DNA from: Arenicella sp. | Lineage (GTDB): Bacteria; Pseudomonadota; Gammaproteobacteria; Arenicellales; Arenicellaceae | DNA: 7,634 nucleotides | Assembly (NCBI GenBank): GCA_023299895.1 | Contig: JALZWI010000175.1 | Coordinates: forward strand, 1 to 7,634 | Direction: 5' to 3' | Shown here: one piece after another, positions 1 to 7,302 of the stretch | How the letters are laid out: every line of letters begins with the position of its first letter | Position numbering within the stretch: position 1 is the first letter of the stretch | The notes under the pieces: generated by a model | The model's database searches: none | What the model saw: only the letters and a program-made list of their open reading frames with translations | Told to the model about the DNA's origin: nothing | Program-made: the position numbers and the translations under genes

Positions 1-182
1 GTATCTGGCTTAGGTGGTACGGCGTACATCTCCGCCGTATCAATAAAATTAACGCCTTGTTCGAGTGCATACTCAATTTGTTGATTAGCGTCTTGTTGGG
101 TATTTTGATCACCCCAAGTCATCGACCCTAAACAAACTTCAGATACGTGTAGATCGCTACTACCTAATTTTATTTTTTTCAT
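1..182 (-). CDS. tas: Tas-like NADP(H)-dependent aldo-keto reductase, N-terminal part (runs off left edge)
   Basis: Only the first 60 codons are present; the gene continues past the left edge. The reading frame opens with MKKIKLGSSDLHVSEVCLG and continues with SMTWGDQN (residues 20-27) and FIDTAEMYAVPPKPD (46-60). From memory this closely follows E. coli Tas, which has a matching MTFGEQN segment and IDVAEMYPVPPRPE. The family folds as a TIM barrel and reduces carbonyl substrates with NADPH in the cytoplasm. Asp48 and Tyr53 in the DTAEMY segment fit two residues of the aldo-keto reductase catalytic tetrad; the Lys and His would lie beyond the window. The true substrate is not known from sequence. 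The ATG at 182-180 is chosen because the family motif begins directly after it, but there is no clear Shine-Dalgarno sequence upstream. It lies 75 bases downstream of the addA-like gene on the same strand, so it could be read through from it or use its own promoter. Confidence 0.88.
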   Translation of the reverse strand, partial: MKKIKLGSSDLHVSEVCLGSMTWGDQNTQQDANQQIEYALEQGVNFIDTAEMYAVPPKPD

Positions 183-195
183 GGTTATTTATTAA

Positions 196-225
196 AGTGT
201 ATTTACGTAAAATTTCTCGTGGCAA
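196..225 (-). promoter_or_regulatory. Possible sigma70-type promoter for tas
   Basis: On the minus strand TTGCCA (225-220) is followed after 18 bases by TACACT (201-196), a 5/6 and a 4/6 match to the consensus. The -10 ends 13 bases before the ATG, so any leader would be only a few bases long. TTTAAT a few bases nearer the gene is an alternative -10. The region is AT-rich, so a chance match is quite possible. The -35 overlaps the hairpin at 218-231. Confidence 0.3.
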
Positions 226-231
226 ACCACG
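218..231 (-). terminator. Small hairpin after addA-like gene, possible weak terminator
   Basis: A perfect 5-bp inverted repeat, CGTGG and CCACG around a 4-base loop, lies 27 bases past the addA-like stop codon. On the minus strand it is followed by AGAAATTTTA, so the U-tract is short and offset. It could be a weak intrinsic terminator or a 3' end stabiliser, or only a chance hairpin. Its weakness leaves room for read-through into tas. Confidence 0.3.
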
Positions 232-257
232 GTGAAACATAACCCTCGCGTTGCGAT

Positions 258-3200
258 TCAAGGTTTAAAATCCCAACTGCGTAATTTCGCTAACATTGGA
301 AAATAGACTGCCAACTTAATTTTGCGTGAATCAATTTGACTCATCAAATTACCATATCTTTGTAATTGTACACGGTGTCGATCAGCAATCTGTTGATCGA
401 CAAATTCATCCAAGTCGTCGGCTTTAGTAAACGTCGTTTTATAATCGACCACCCAACGAATATCATCTTGATCAACAAAAGTTCGATCTATTCTGTAATT
501 ATTGACCACGTCATTTTCAAAGGCGGCGATTTCAAACTCGTTTTTTTGCACAGCATAATCAGCAAAAATAAAGTGCGCATTGGTGTCGCTGCGCATAGTC
601 AGCAAGCCTTTATGCAAGCGCTCAAGAGCAAAGCCAATTCGCTCTGACGAAACATTTAAACTTCGCAACTGTGATCGCCATTGCGCACGCCAAATTGAAA
701 ACTGTGTATCAGTTAGTTCTTCCATAAACAGGCTGGCATGATTAAATTGTAACCAGTCATGCATCACCATACCAACCGCAGCAGCAACCTCGGTCGCCCA
801 CTCAAACTCAATTTGCTCATCATTATTTTTTAAATCAGACTGCGTTTGTAATTGTTGTCTCGATTGCCAGTTTACTGACTCGCCAAACGATACATTGAAA
901 TCACTGGGTAAGCGTACCAATGTTTGATCGATAGCGCTTTGTTGATCATCCTGAATATTCGAATCGGATGATTGCAGCTCAAAATTATTTTGCAGAGGCT
1001 CCCATACTGTTGCCAGTAGGCTGCGGCTATCTGGCGCTTTAAGCTCTTCAGTTTTCTGATCAATATTCGCGGCAGCGATTAAAATTAATTTTCGTTCGGC
1101 TCGCGTGCAAGCAACGTAGAGCAAGCGTACTGTTTCGTTACCTGAACGGCGTTTTTCCAGTTGACGCAAATACTCGTAGTGATTATTGCTCTCACCAGAT
1201 CGAATTGGTGCCAATAATAGTTGTGCCTCGCCTTGATCACTCTGATGTTCCGCCCACATCAATATGTCTTTTTGTTCGGCTCTAGGTAAATTCGCTAAAC
1301 AGGGCAGAATCACCGTATCATACTGCAGCCCTTTGGCTTTATGCATGGTTGAAATGACCACGCGCGTACCGGAGTTATTTTGTGCCTGTGCATACAAACC
1401 AGATAACGAACGATCCAATTCATTGAATGATGATAAATTTCCACCGCGCTGACATTGCTCAATCAACGTAAATACCGATTCAACATCATCAGCAGATAAA
1501 CCAAACAAAGTTTCTTGACCACCCAACGATTGCCAGGCCCAACGAGTAATGCTGTGTAAGCCAAACTGCTGCCGTTGTTGCAGGGCATGCCCCATAACAT
1601 CACAGAATCGATCTAAACGCCGCTGAGTTTCCACATCTAATTGAGTGGTATCAATCTCTTTCAATTGCTGCCAAATAGTAATGTCTGATCGTATAGCAAT
1701 TATTTTTATCTGAACTAAACTCAAACCACACCAAGGACCTCGCAATAATGCTAGCCAAGCGACACGGTCATCTAGATGATTGATTGCCTTACATAAAGCG
1801 AGCACATCGATAACCGCTGGGGCTTCGTGTAAAGGCTGAATGTCTACACCATCATAAGCAATACCTGCTTGTTGAATTGCCGGCAATAAACTCTTCAAAT
1901 GACTACGCGAACGAACCAACACGGCAATCTTATTATTGTTATTTTGTTGCGAGTCGTTTAACGAGGCATGTATCGCTTGCACCACTAGTTCAGCTTCGTG
2001 ATTCTTATCATGAGCAAGTTGAGTGATAATGACAGAACCACTCTCGTCTTGGTGAGAACAGCTTGACGCTGCATAGCTAATTGCCCCATTTAACACTTGG
2101 TCATAGGCTGGAAAGCTGTGTTCAAAGGTAGTATTAAACCAGCCGACTAAGGGTGCAGTTGAACGGAAGTTTTCTGTTAAACGCAAAGATTCAATCTCAA
2201 TGTTATCGAAAACTTTGCTCGTTTTATTTTGCACAACTTGTAAAAATAAGCCAACGTCCGCTTCACGAAATCGATAGATCGACTGCATCGGGTCGCCGAC
2301 TAAAAATAAACTACGGGATTGCTCATCTAAATTCCAACCAACGGTTAATTTTTTTAATAACTCTAGTTGCGCGTGCGACGTGTCTTGAAACTCATCCACC
2401 AAAATATGTTTAATTTGATAATCAAGGCGCAGAGCCAAGTCAGTTGGATTCGCTAATTCTTGCAAGGCTAAATTTGCCCGTTGCGTAACTTCACTATGAT
2501 CACATTCACCGCTCGATCTAAACCTGAGCTGCAATAATGCTGCCAATGATTTGAGAACATTTTCAAGAGCAAGCAACTGTTGCCAATCAGCTTCGGCAAA
2601 GTGTTCATCAGGTAAAAATTCAATTTCTTGCAAACATTCGAGCAATTCAGTATCACCAACCATCTCAGCTAAGACTACTTGCATCGACTCCTTGTGATTA
2701 TCTTTCTTTGGAAAGCCCATATTCTTATTTAGTGCTTTTCTAAAATCACCTTTATCTGTTAGTAACAAAAAACGTAAAGACATCCAATGTTCCAAAGTAA
2801 GCAATGAGCTTTCTTGATACGTCTCAAAAGCTAAAAGCCGTGACTTCTCACCTTCTTTTAGGTTAATCAGACTGGATGCGTTAACCGCTATTTCACACAA
2901 ACGTTGCAGAGTAGCTTGCGGCAATAGCTCTTCAAGTTTGACGACATGTCCGTCAATAATCGTCCGCCAACTGTGTTGTATTTGTTCGCGCATTTGACGC
3001 AAATCATGTTGTAATAAATGTCGCAACCACTGGTCTCGCCGCCCAAGCATGGTACTAAAAAGTTTGCGCGCTCGCGTGTAATTAAAATCTAATTCGAGCA
3101 ACACTGTTTTTAAGTCCTCGGATAACTCAGATGACTCGCCTAGTAGTTCATTAAATAGTTGTTCAACGGCAGCTGCATAATGCAAATCTGCATTGTCGGT

Positions 3201-3620
3201 GGTACGTGGTTTGTCGCCTAAACGGCTCAGCCATGGCATATGCCCAGTTAGCTTGCCACAAAAAGAGTCGATAGTAAGAATTTGCAACTGGTAAGGCGTA
3301 TTGAGAAGTTGCCAGTTATGACGCTTGTCTTGTTCAAGTACTTGAACGGCTAAATCAATACCTTGTTGCTCGAACACATCAGTAGAACACTCTCCCGCTT
3401 CAGCCATTTGCAATAACTCGAGCAAGCGTAAACGCATTTCACTGGTTGCTTTACGCGTAAATGTGATCGCCAAGACATTTTCAGGGCGTTCTACTGTGGC
3501 AAGCAAGACCAACATTCGATATACCAGTAGGCCTGTTTTTCCCGAACCAGCGGGTGCTTGCACAATAAAAGATTTATCAGCGTGTAAAGCTGCTTGTCGC
3601 TGCGCGTAATCTTTAATCAT
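258..3620 (-). CDS. addA: AddA-like UvrD/Rep-family ATP-dependent helicase-exonuclease (PD-(D/E)XK nuclease at C-terminus)
   Basis: This 1120-residue protein has the architecture of AddA/RecB: an SF1 3'-5' DNA helicase followed by a RecB-type nuclease. It is expected to unwind and cut DNA ends at double-strand breaks in the cytoplasm, preparing them for RecA. Helicase motifs in order: Walker A APAGSGKT (22-29), motif Ia ITFTRKA (52-58), DEXX-box LVDEFQDT (407-414), VGDPMQSIYRFR (441-452), TENFRS (482-487), STMHKAKGLQ (757-766) and LLYVACTRAERKL (833-845). The nuclease site appears complete: His954 (GMVMHDWL), Asp1045 (YRIDR), Asp1059 and Lys1061 (VVDYKT), and QLQRYG (1085-1090). All key residues for ATP hydrolysis and cleavage are present, so it should be active. 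The ATG directly follows the TAA of the addB-like gene with no gap; only weak purine-rich bases (GAGCAGAG) precede it, suggesting translational coupling. Length is close to classical AddA (about 1150-1230). An orphan UvrD-type exonuclease is the alternative reading, but the AddB-like partner argues for AddA. The symbol is by analogy. Confidence 0.9.
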   Translation of the reverse strand: MIKDYAQRQAALHADKSFIVQAPAGSGKTGLLVYRMLVLLATVERPENVLAITFTRKATSEMRLRLLELLQMAEAGECSTDVFEQQGIDLAVQVLEQDKRHNWQLLNTPYQLQILTIDSFCGKLTGHMPWLSRLGDKPRTTDNADLHYAAAVEQLFNELLGESSELSEDLKTVLLELDFNYTRARKLFSTMLGRRDQWLRHLLQHDLRQMREQIQHSWRTIIDGHVVKLEELLPQATLQRLCEIAVNASSLINLKEGEKSRLLAFETYQESSLLTLEHWMSLRFLLLTDKGDFRKALNKNMGFPKKDNHKESMQVVLAEMVGDTELLECLQEIEFLPDEHFAEADWQQLLALENVLKSLAALLQLRFRSSGECDHSEVTQRANLALQELANPTDLALRLDYQIKHILVDEFQDTSHAQLELLKKLTVGWNLDEQSRSLFLVGDPMQSIYRFREADVGLFLQVVQNKTSKVFDNIEIESLRLTENFRSTAPLVGWFNTTFEHSFPAYDQVLNGAISYAASSCSHQDESGSVIITQLAHDKNHEAELVVQAIHASLNDSQQNNNNKIAVLVRSRSHLKSLLPAIQQAGIAYDGVDIQPLHEAPAVIDVLALCKAINHLDDRVAWLALLRGPWCGLSLVQIKIIAIRSDITIWQQLKEIDTTQLDVETQRRLDRFCDVMGHALQQRQQFGLHSITRWAWQSLGGQETLFGLSADDVESVFTLIEQCQRGGNLSSFNELDRSLSGLYAQAQNNSGTRVVISTMHKAKGLQYDTVILPCLANLPRAEQKDILMWAEHQSDQGEAQLLLAPIRSGESNNHYEYLRQLEKRRSGNETVRLLYVACTRAERKLILIAAANIDQKTEELKAPDSRSLLATVWEPLQNNFELQSSDSNIQDDQQSAIDQTLVRLPSDFNVSFGESVNWQSRQQLQTQSDLKNNDEQIEFEWATEVAAAVGMVMHDWLQFNHASLFMEELTDTQFSIWRAQWRSQLRSLNVSSERIGFALERLHKGLLTMRSDTNAHFIFADYAVQKNEFEIAAFENDVVNNYRIDRTFVDQDDIRWVVDYKTTFTKADDLDEFVDQQIADRHRVQLQRYGNLMSQIDSRKIKLAVYFPMLAKLRSWDFKP

Positions 3621-6338
3621 TTACGTGCTCTGCTCGTTTCGCAATTGTGAGATTCGGCAAACGGATTGCAAATCACAATAGCCACAGGTCTTTTCATCGA
3701 TTGGGTTAACTTGCGCATTGCCTGCTAAAAAATCTTCAGCTAGCTTGGTGAACAGCTCAGGCCATTTAATCCGATTTTCATGCCACTCTTCTTCACTTTT
3801 TTTAGCTCGCCAGTCGACTTTAAAAATGTCTGTTTCACTTAAAGAAACATACTTTGAATCATGCTGCTTAACGTTAGCAAAAGCGATGCCTGAGGTGGGT
3901 GTTCGTTTCTTTTCATCATGTGCGAGAGCATATAACGGCAACTGCGGATCTCGCATTCGCTCTCCCAACCAATCTTGGCGAGCGACGGTACCCGTTTTAT
4001 AATCAACAATCACGGTACGCCCATCCGCCAGCATGTCTAAGCGATCGATAATGTAACGAAATTTAATTCCTGCGAACACTGTTGTGCCTTCTTCTTCACG
4101 CTCTATTACCGAAAATTCTGTTGGCCGCGCGGCTTCTAACTCTAACCATTCCATTAACAGTGACACAAAACGTGGTTTTTCATGTTTTAGTAAGACTCTT
4201 TTATCATCACTTAATAATAGCCATGCATCGTTAGTAACGTCATCAACGACGCCTCCGATTTTTTCTCTACGCTCATCTTGATTTAACGATTTCAGCTGTG
4301 CTTGGGTTTGCAATTGTTCCCATAAACGATCAAGCAACAAATGTACGATGTTGCCGCGATCAAAATTATCCAAACCAAATTCGGTCTCTTCTTCGCGCTC
4401 AAATTTAAGTTGATGCGTCACAAAGGCTTTAAAAGCACAATTTGATTGGTTTTTGAAAATTGCCGAACCTCCCTCAACAGTTTGCCCTTTCGGCCAAGCA
4501 GGCCCAATACTGTCTTGATATGTATCAAGTACAGGATTTAATACATTCGACTCATTTACAAAATTTTTATGGTGAAAATCGTTTCCACGAAAAATAGCCG
4601 ATGCTGAATACTGAACTTCGCCGTCTTGTTGTTTGTATTGAGCATAACTGAGCTTTACTTGCTTCGCAGAACCTAACAAACTCTGCATGACCTTAACTGC
4701 CTGTTGAAAACTGCTTTGAGTGCTCGCTTGAGGATAAGATTCTTGCTCTAATAGGCGGTTTGGGATAAATGAATCTGCCTTAGCGGGCTGTGGGTATTGG
4801 TCATCCATGCTCGTGACAAAACAAACATCGACAGGTCGGCCAATTGCCTCATACAGACCAGATATTAAAATTGGCGACGCTGGCGCTTTGGGTAAGAACA
4901 CAGCATCGTGTGTCATCTGTTGTAAGACTTCAAGGGCACGGCTCATACCTGCTTGCTGTTGTACAATCGTTAATTCAGAAAACTCTTTTAATAAGGCATA
5001 CCAACGTTGCGCTAGCTGGAATTGCACACTGTTCATTTCTTCGCCGGCAATGGTCGTACTCCAGCCCCAGACATCTAACCATTGAGTTATTTGCAGCACC
5101 CATTCGTCAAATGATAAAACGGCATAACCTGCTTCGCCTTTTCGTGCAGTAAGTGTGGATTGTAACGTGATTAATTGCTGCTGAATCTCTTGCAAAAATT
5201 CCAGCAGACCTTGTTGTTTAATAGGTTTATCGCGTTGTTGATGATCCAGTAAGCATTGCTGGTAATATTCAGATAACTTATCAACACTAAGCGCATTTAC
5301 TCTCTGGCGTTTTAACCACTGATCAAAAATTCGACATTCTTGAAGATAAGTTTGGCAATTGCGTAAAAAGCGATTACGTAACAAAAAGCTTAAATCGATC
5401 ACTTTAATATGATTTTTTAATACGCCGATTAAGGTTAAAGCGGTTTCAATTGCAGGCCATTGTTTAAGTGGTTCACCGAGACTGAATCGATAAACACTGT
5501 TGCTTTGTTGTAACTGCAAAGGTGATTTGCCGGCATAAAAAACATCTCTAGCAAGTTCACGCACTTGTGCTTGTCGATGTTGTAAATCAGGAATAACAAT
5601 ATTGATTGTGATCTCAGAATTTTGCTCAACCAGCGCTCGTGCCTCAGTCAATATTGATAGTAATTCTTGTTGTTGATCAGGATAAACAGAGTAAGCCTGA
5701 GTTTGTTGACTCGGTTGGGTGGCATGTTGATACTCAATTTCGATGCCTTTGCTAATCAATAACTCAATAAGCGAGGTCTGTTTAGATGTGATTAAGTCAT
5801 AGGCATACCAAACGACCTTTTTAAATGGTGCGCTTAATTCAGTCTGAAGTAGCTGATTCACTAATAATTGCTCATCAACTAGACCGCGCTTAGTCAATAA
5901 CTCACTATAACTTGATACCCAAGCAATAAATTGTTGTGTGTCCGCTACATGATCATTGGCTATGGTTTCTAGGCTCACCTGCCAGTCATGTAAGAGTCGC
6001 CAACTCCGTTGCACAGCCTTGGCCGTCTGTTGCACATTTAATAGGGTTAATGACTGCTCATCTCGCCGTGACGCAGCAATTACTTGGTTCCAAAGCAGCA
6101 ACGATTGTTGCTGTGTAATTAAACTTAACGCCTTTTCATTATGGTTCATCGCTGAACGGTTATGTTGCCATAATAATTGCAGATAATCTCGCCATAAGAG
6201 AATGTTCGGCGCCTCCCAAACGGTGACTTTTTGCGCCAATCTATCCGTCGCAATTTGCTCGTTTAAATTACTTGCCAGACTGCGGGTCGGCACAATAACA
6301 ATGGTATCTTGATCTAAATTTTGCAGCCATCCGTCCAT
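3621..6338 (-). CDS. AddB-like DNA repair nuclease with predicted iron-sulfur cluster (PD-(D/E)XK superfamily)
   Basis: This 905-residue protein is probably the second subunit of an AddAB-like break-resection complex with the product of the abutting downstream gene. The C-terminal third carries a RecB-type nuclease: His666 (RGNIVH), Asp765 (YIIDR), Asp779 and Lys781 (IVDYKTG) and QLPLY (799-803). Cys634 lies before this domain, and Cys885, Cys888 and Cys894 (C-x2-C-x5-C) follow it. This is the arrangement by which AddB binds a 4Fe-4S cluster that staples the nuclease domain. The N-terminus (TIVIVPTRSLASNL, 12-25) sits where a helicase-like domain would begin, but there is no GxGKT motif, so this subunit probably does not hydrolyse ATP. 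GLYEAIG (494-500), MDDQYP (511-516) and SFIPNRLL (523-530) resemble conserved central motifs of the AddB-related 'probable DNA repair protein' family (TIGR03623, about 900 residues, from memory). The protein is rich in glutamine. The ATG at 6338 is preceded directly by an in-frame TGA, so it is the earliest possible start; Shine-Dalgarno is poor. No addB symbol is given because it is a divergent relative. Confidence 0.88.
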   Translation of the reverse strand: MDGWLQNLDQDTIVIVPTRSLASNLNEQIATDRLAQKVTVWEAPNILLWRDYLQLLWQHNRSAMNHNEKALSLITQQQSLLLWNQVIAASRRDEQSLTLLNVQQTAKAVQRSWRLLHDWQVSLETIANDHVADTQQFIAWVSSYSELLTKRGLVDEQLLVNQLLQTELSAPFKKVVWYAYDLITSKQTSLIELLISKGIEIEYQHATQPSQQTQAYSVYPDQQQELLSILTEARALVEQNSEITINIVIPDLQHRQAQVRELARDVFYAGKSPLQLQQSNSVYRFSLGEPLKQWPAIETALTLIGVLKNHIKVIDLSFLLRNRFLRNCQTYLQECRIFDQWLKRQRVNALSVDKLSEYYQQCLLDHQQRDKPIKQQGLLEFLQEIQQQLITLQSTLTARKGEAGYAVLSFDEWVLQITQWLDVWGWSTTIAGEEMNSVQFQLAQRWYALLKEFSELTIVQQQAGMSRALEVLQQMTHDAVFLPKAPASPILISGLYEAIGRPVDVCFVTSMDDQYPQPAKADSFIPNRLLEQESYPQASTQSSFQQAVKVMQSLLGSAKQVKLSYAQYKQQDGEVQYSASAIFRGNDFHHKNFVNESNVLNPVLDTYQDSIGPAWPKGQTVEGGSAIFKNQSNCAFKAFVTHQLKFEREEETEFGLDNFDRGNIVHLLLDRLWEQLQTQAQLKSLNQDERREKIGGVVDDVTNDAWLLLSDDKRVLLKHEKPRFVSLLMEWLELEAARPTEFSVIEREEEGTTVFAGIKFRYIIDRLDMLADGRTVIVDYKTGTVARQDWLGERMRDPQLPLYALAHDEKKRTPTSGIAFANVKQHDSKYVSLSETDIFKVDWRAKKSEEEWHENRIKWPELFTKLAEDFLAGNAQVNPIDEKTCGYCDLQSVCRISQLRNEQST

Positions 6339-6344
6339 TCAGCT

Positions 6345-6372
6345 AGTGTACTCGTTCAAGTTAATTAGGCAA
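6345..6372 (-). promoter_or_regulatory. Possible promoter of the addB-like/addA-like operon
   Basis: On the minus strand TTGCCT (6372-6367) and TACACT (6350-6345) are 16 bases apart, each a 4/6 match to sigma70 consensus. Transcription would start at or almost at the ATG (6338), giving a leaderless mRNA, in line with the lack of a Shine-Dalgarno site. A promoter is needed somewhere here because a strong hairpin terminator lies just upstream (6420-6451), but this exact site is only a candidate. Confidence 0.3.
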
Positions 6373-6419
6373 GTAATGCGCTCATTAGCATCCATACAAA
6401 TGCTCTATACTTTTATCCT

Positions 6420-6451
6420 AAAAAAAAGACGATTACTAGATCGTCTTTTTT
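6420..6451 (-). terminator. Symmetric intrinsic terminator downstream of cytochrome c4
   Basis: A perfect 12-base inverted repeat (AAAAAAGACGAT at 6422-6433 and ATCGTCTTTTTT at 6440-6451) encloses the 6-base loop TACTAG. Read on the minus strand, the stem is followed by a run of eight T (6427-6420), the form of a rho-independent terminator, 20 bases past the cytochrome stop codon. The plus strand also ends in a T run, so the element could work in both directions, although no plus-strand gene is visible ahead of it. It separates the cytochrome transcript from the addB-like operon. Confidence 0.85.
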
Positions 6452-6470
6452 CTTTTTATCTTATCTAGCG

Positions 6471-7094
6471 CTAGTTCAAACCCGCCATATAGGCTGATAG
6501 CTGCTTGATTTGCAATTCCGATAAACCAAAAGCGATATCCCACATAATACCGTTGTAGCCAACACGTACGCCTTTTTTATAAGCTAATAATTGTTGCTCA
6601 AGATATTCGAAATGTTGAGCTGATACGCGTGGATAATTTTTCGGGATGCCGTGACCACTCGGTCCATGACAACTCATACATGCCGCAATGTCTTTTTCGG
6701 CATAGCCGCCTCGATAGATCGCTTCACCTGCTTCTGCAAGTGCTTTCTCATCATCCGTCAAACCAGCTGACGTAGCTGCCGGCAAAGAAGCGAAGTAGGC
6801 ATCTAAATCAATCATATCTTCATCAGATAAAAGCGATGCTTGACCTGCCATGATTACATTAGCGCGCTCGCCTGATTTAAATGCCTTAAGTTGCGTCTCA
6901 ATATAGCCAGGTACTTGACCTGCAAGATTTGCATTAAGCGGGATGGAGCTTATTCCTTGAGGGCCATGACAAGCGGCGCAAATGGCTGATTTAGTCTGAC
7001 CTGCGGCTGCATCACCAGCAGCATGTGTCGGACTGACAAACGCTATTGTAAATAAAGCCAAAACAATGGCTATATTAAGTACTTTTTTCAACAT
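6471..7094 (-). CDS. Diheme cytochrome c4, periplasmic electron carrier
   Basis: The 207-residue product is a two-domain c-type cytochrome. An N-terminal signal peptide (MLKK followed by a hydrophobic stretch to about residue 20, cleavage likely after THA at 25 or one residue on) sends it to the periplasm. Two heme-binding motifs, CAACH (39-43) and CMSCH (139-143), lie one in each repeat. Met82 (NVIM) and Met184 (NGIM) occupy equivalent places before LSD/LSE helices and are the likely axial ligands. The tandem Class I domains, spacing and length fit cytochrome c4, which is often membrane-associated and passes electrons to terminal oxidases; the partner here is not visible. The start is well supported by GGAGG six bases upstream and by the signal peptide. 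The stop codon TAG lies in a 10-bp palindrome, CTAGCGCTAG (6465-6474). The divergent engB neighbour matches the arrangement in Pseudomonas and relatives. In P. aeruginosa a comparable gene is called cc4. Confidence 0.95.
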   Translation of the reverse strand: MLKKVLNIAIVLALFTIAFVSPTHAAGDAAAGQTKSAICAACHGPQGISSIPLNANLAGQVPGYIETQLKAFKSGERANVIMAGQASLLSDEDMIDLDAYFASLPAATSAGLTDDEKALAEAGEAIYRGGYAEKDIAACMSCHGPSGHGIPKNYPRVSAQHFEYLEQQLLAYKKGVRVGYNGIMWDIAFGLSELQIKQLSAYMAGLN

Positions 7095-7100
7095 TTAGAG

Positions 7101-7105
7101 CCTCC
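7101..7105 (-). promoter_or_regulatory. Ribosome binding site of cytochrome c4
   Basis: GGAGG on the minus strand sits six bases before the ATG at 7094, an ideal spacing. It fixes the start of the cytochrome gene and is the only strong Shine-Dalgarno sequence in front of any gene in the window. Confidence 0.85.
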
Positions 7106-7144
7106 AACTGAGCTCGCAAACTGTGATCAATAATTCGGGGGAGA

Positions 7145-7173
7145 CTTATAGCATGGCTGCGTGCAAGCCTCAA
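7145..7173 (-). promoter_or_regulatory. Sigma70-type promoter for cytochrome c4 with extended -10
   Basis: On the minus strand TTGAGG (7173-7168, 4/6 match) is followed after exactly 17 bases by TATAAG (7150-7145, 5/6 match), with TGC directly before it forming an extended -10. A start near 7138 would give a leader of about 44 bases that contains the GGAGG site. This is the best promoter match in the window. No FNR/ANR-type operator is evident: a TTGAT half-site near 7129 lacks its partner. Confidence 0.6.
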
Positions 7174-7287
7174 GAGTCGAGCGCCAGATTAATAAAAATT
7201 AGCTGATTTAAGACTATTTTACTGCAACACATAGATGCCATTAACCTCTCTTTTAGTGCGATTACTCGTAGCCACTACCTACAATCT

Positions 7288-7296
7288 TGTTACAAT
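7288..7296 (+). promoter_or_regulatory. Possible extended -10 element for engB
   Basis: TGTTACAAT is an extended -10 (TGn plus a 5/6 hexamer) that ends six bases before the engB ATG. A second TACAAT lies at 7280-7285. Neither has a convincing -35. If the nearer one is used, transcription would begin at or next to the start codon, giving a leaderless message. The rest of the 208-base divergent region between the cytochrome and engB starts holds the cytochrome promoter and otherwise nothing recognised. Confidence 0.35.
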
Positions 7297-7302
7297 TAAG
7301 CA

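Noticed and set aside
362..480. Dense GATC/TTGATC words, suggesting a methylation or protein-binding cluster
   Set aside because: They arise from frequent Asp-Gln, Asp-Arg and similar codon pairs in the addA-like gene and show no regular spacing.
366..2659. Several reading frames of 60-95 codons inside the addA-like gene, on both strands
   Set aside because: They lie within a gene with well-conserved helicase and nuclease motifs, have no recognisable domains, and look like by-products of its codon use.
3718..6186. Reading frames of 60-102 codons inside the addB-like gene, including two overlapping ones at 4807-5152
   Set aside because: They overlap the conserved AddB-like frame and show no family resemblance; cysteine- and serine-rich content is typical of spurious antisense frames.
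6465..6474. 10-bp palindrome CTAGCGCTAG at the cytochrome stop codon as an operator or recombination site
   Set aside because: It is short, occurs once in the window as far as I can see, and partly consists of the TAG stop codon; chance is the simplest explanation.
7107..7136. TTGAT half-site upstream of cytochrome c4 as a possible FNR/ANR box
   Set aside because: The matching ATCAA half at the required spacing is absent, and the position is downstream of the best promoter.
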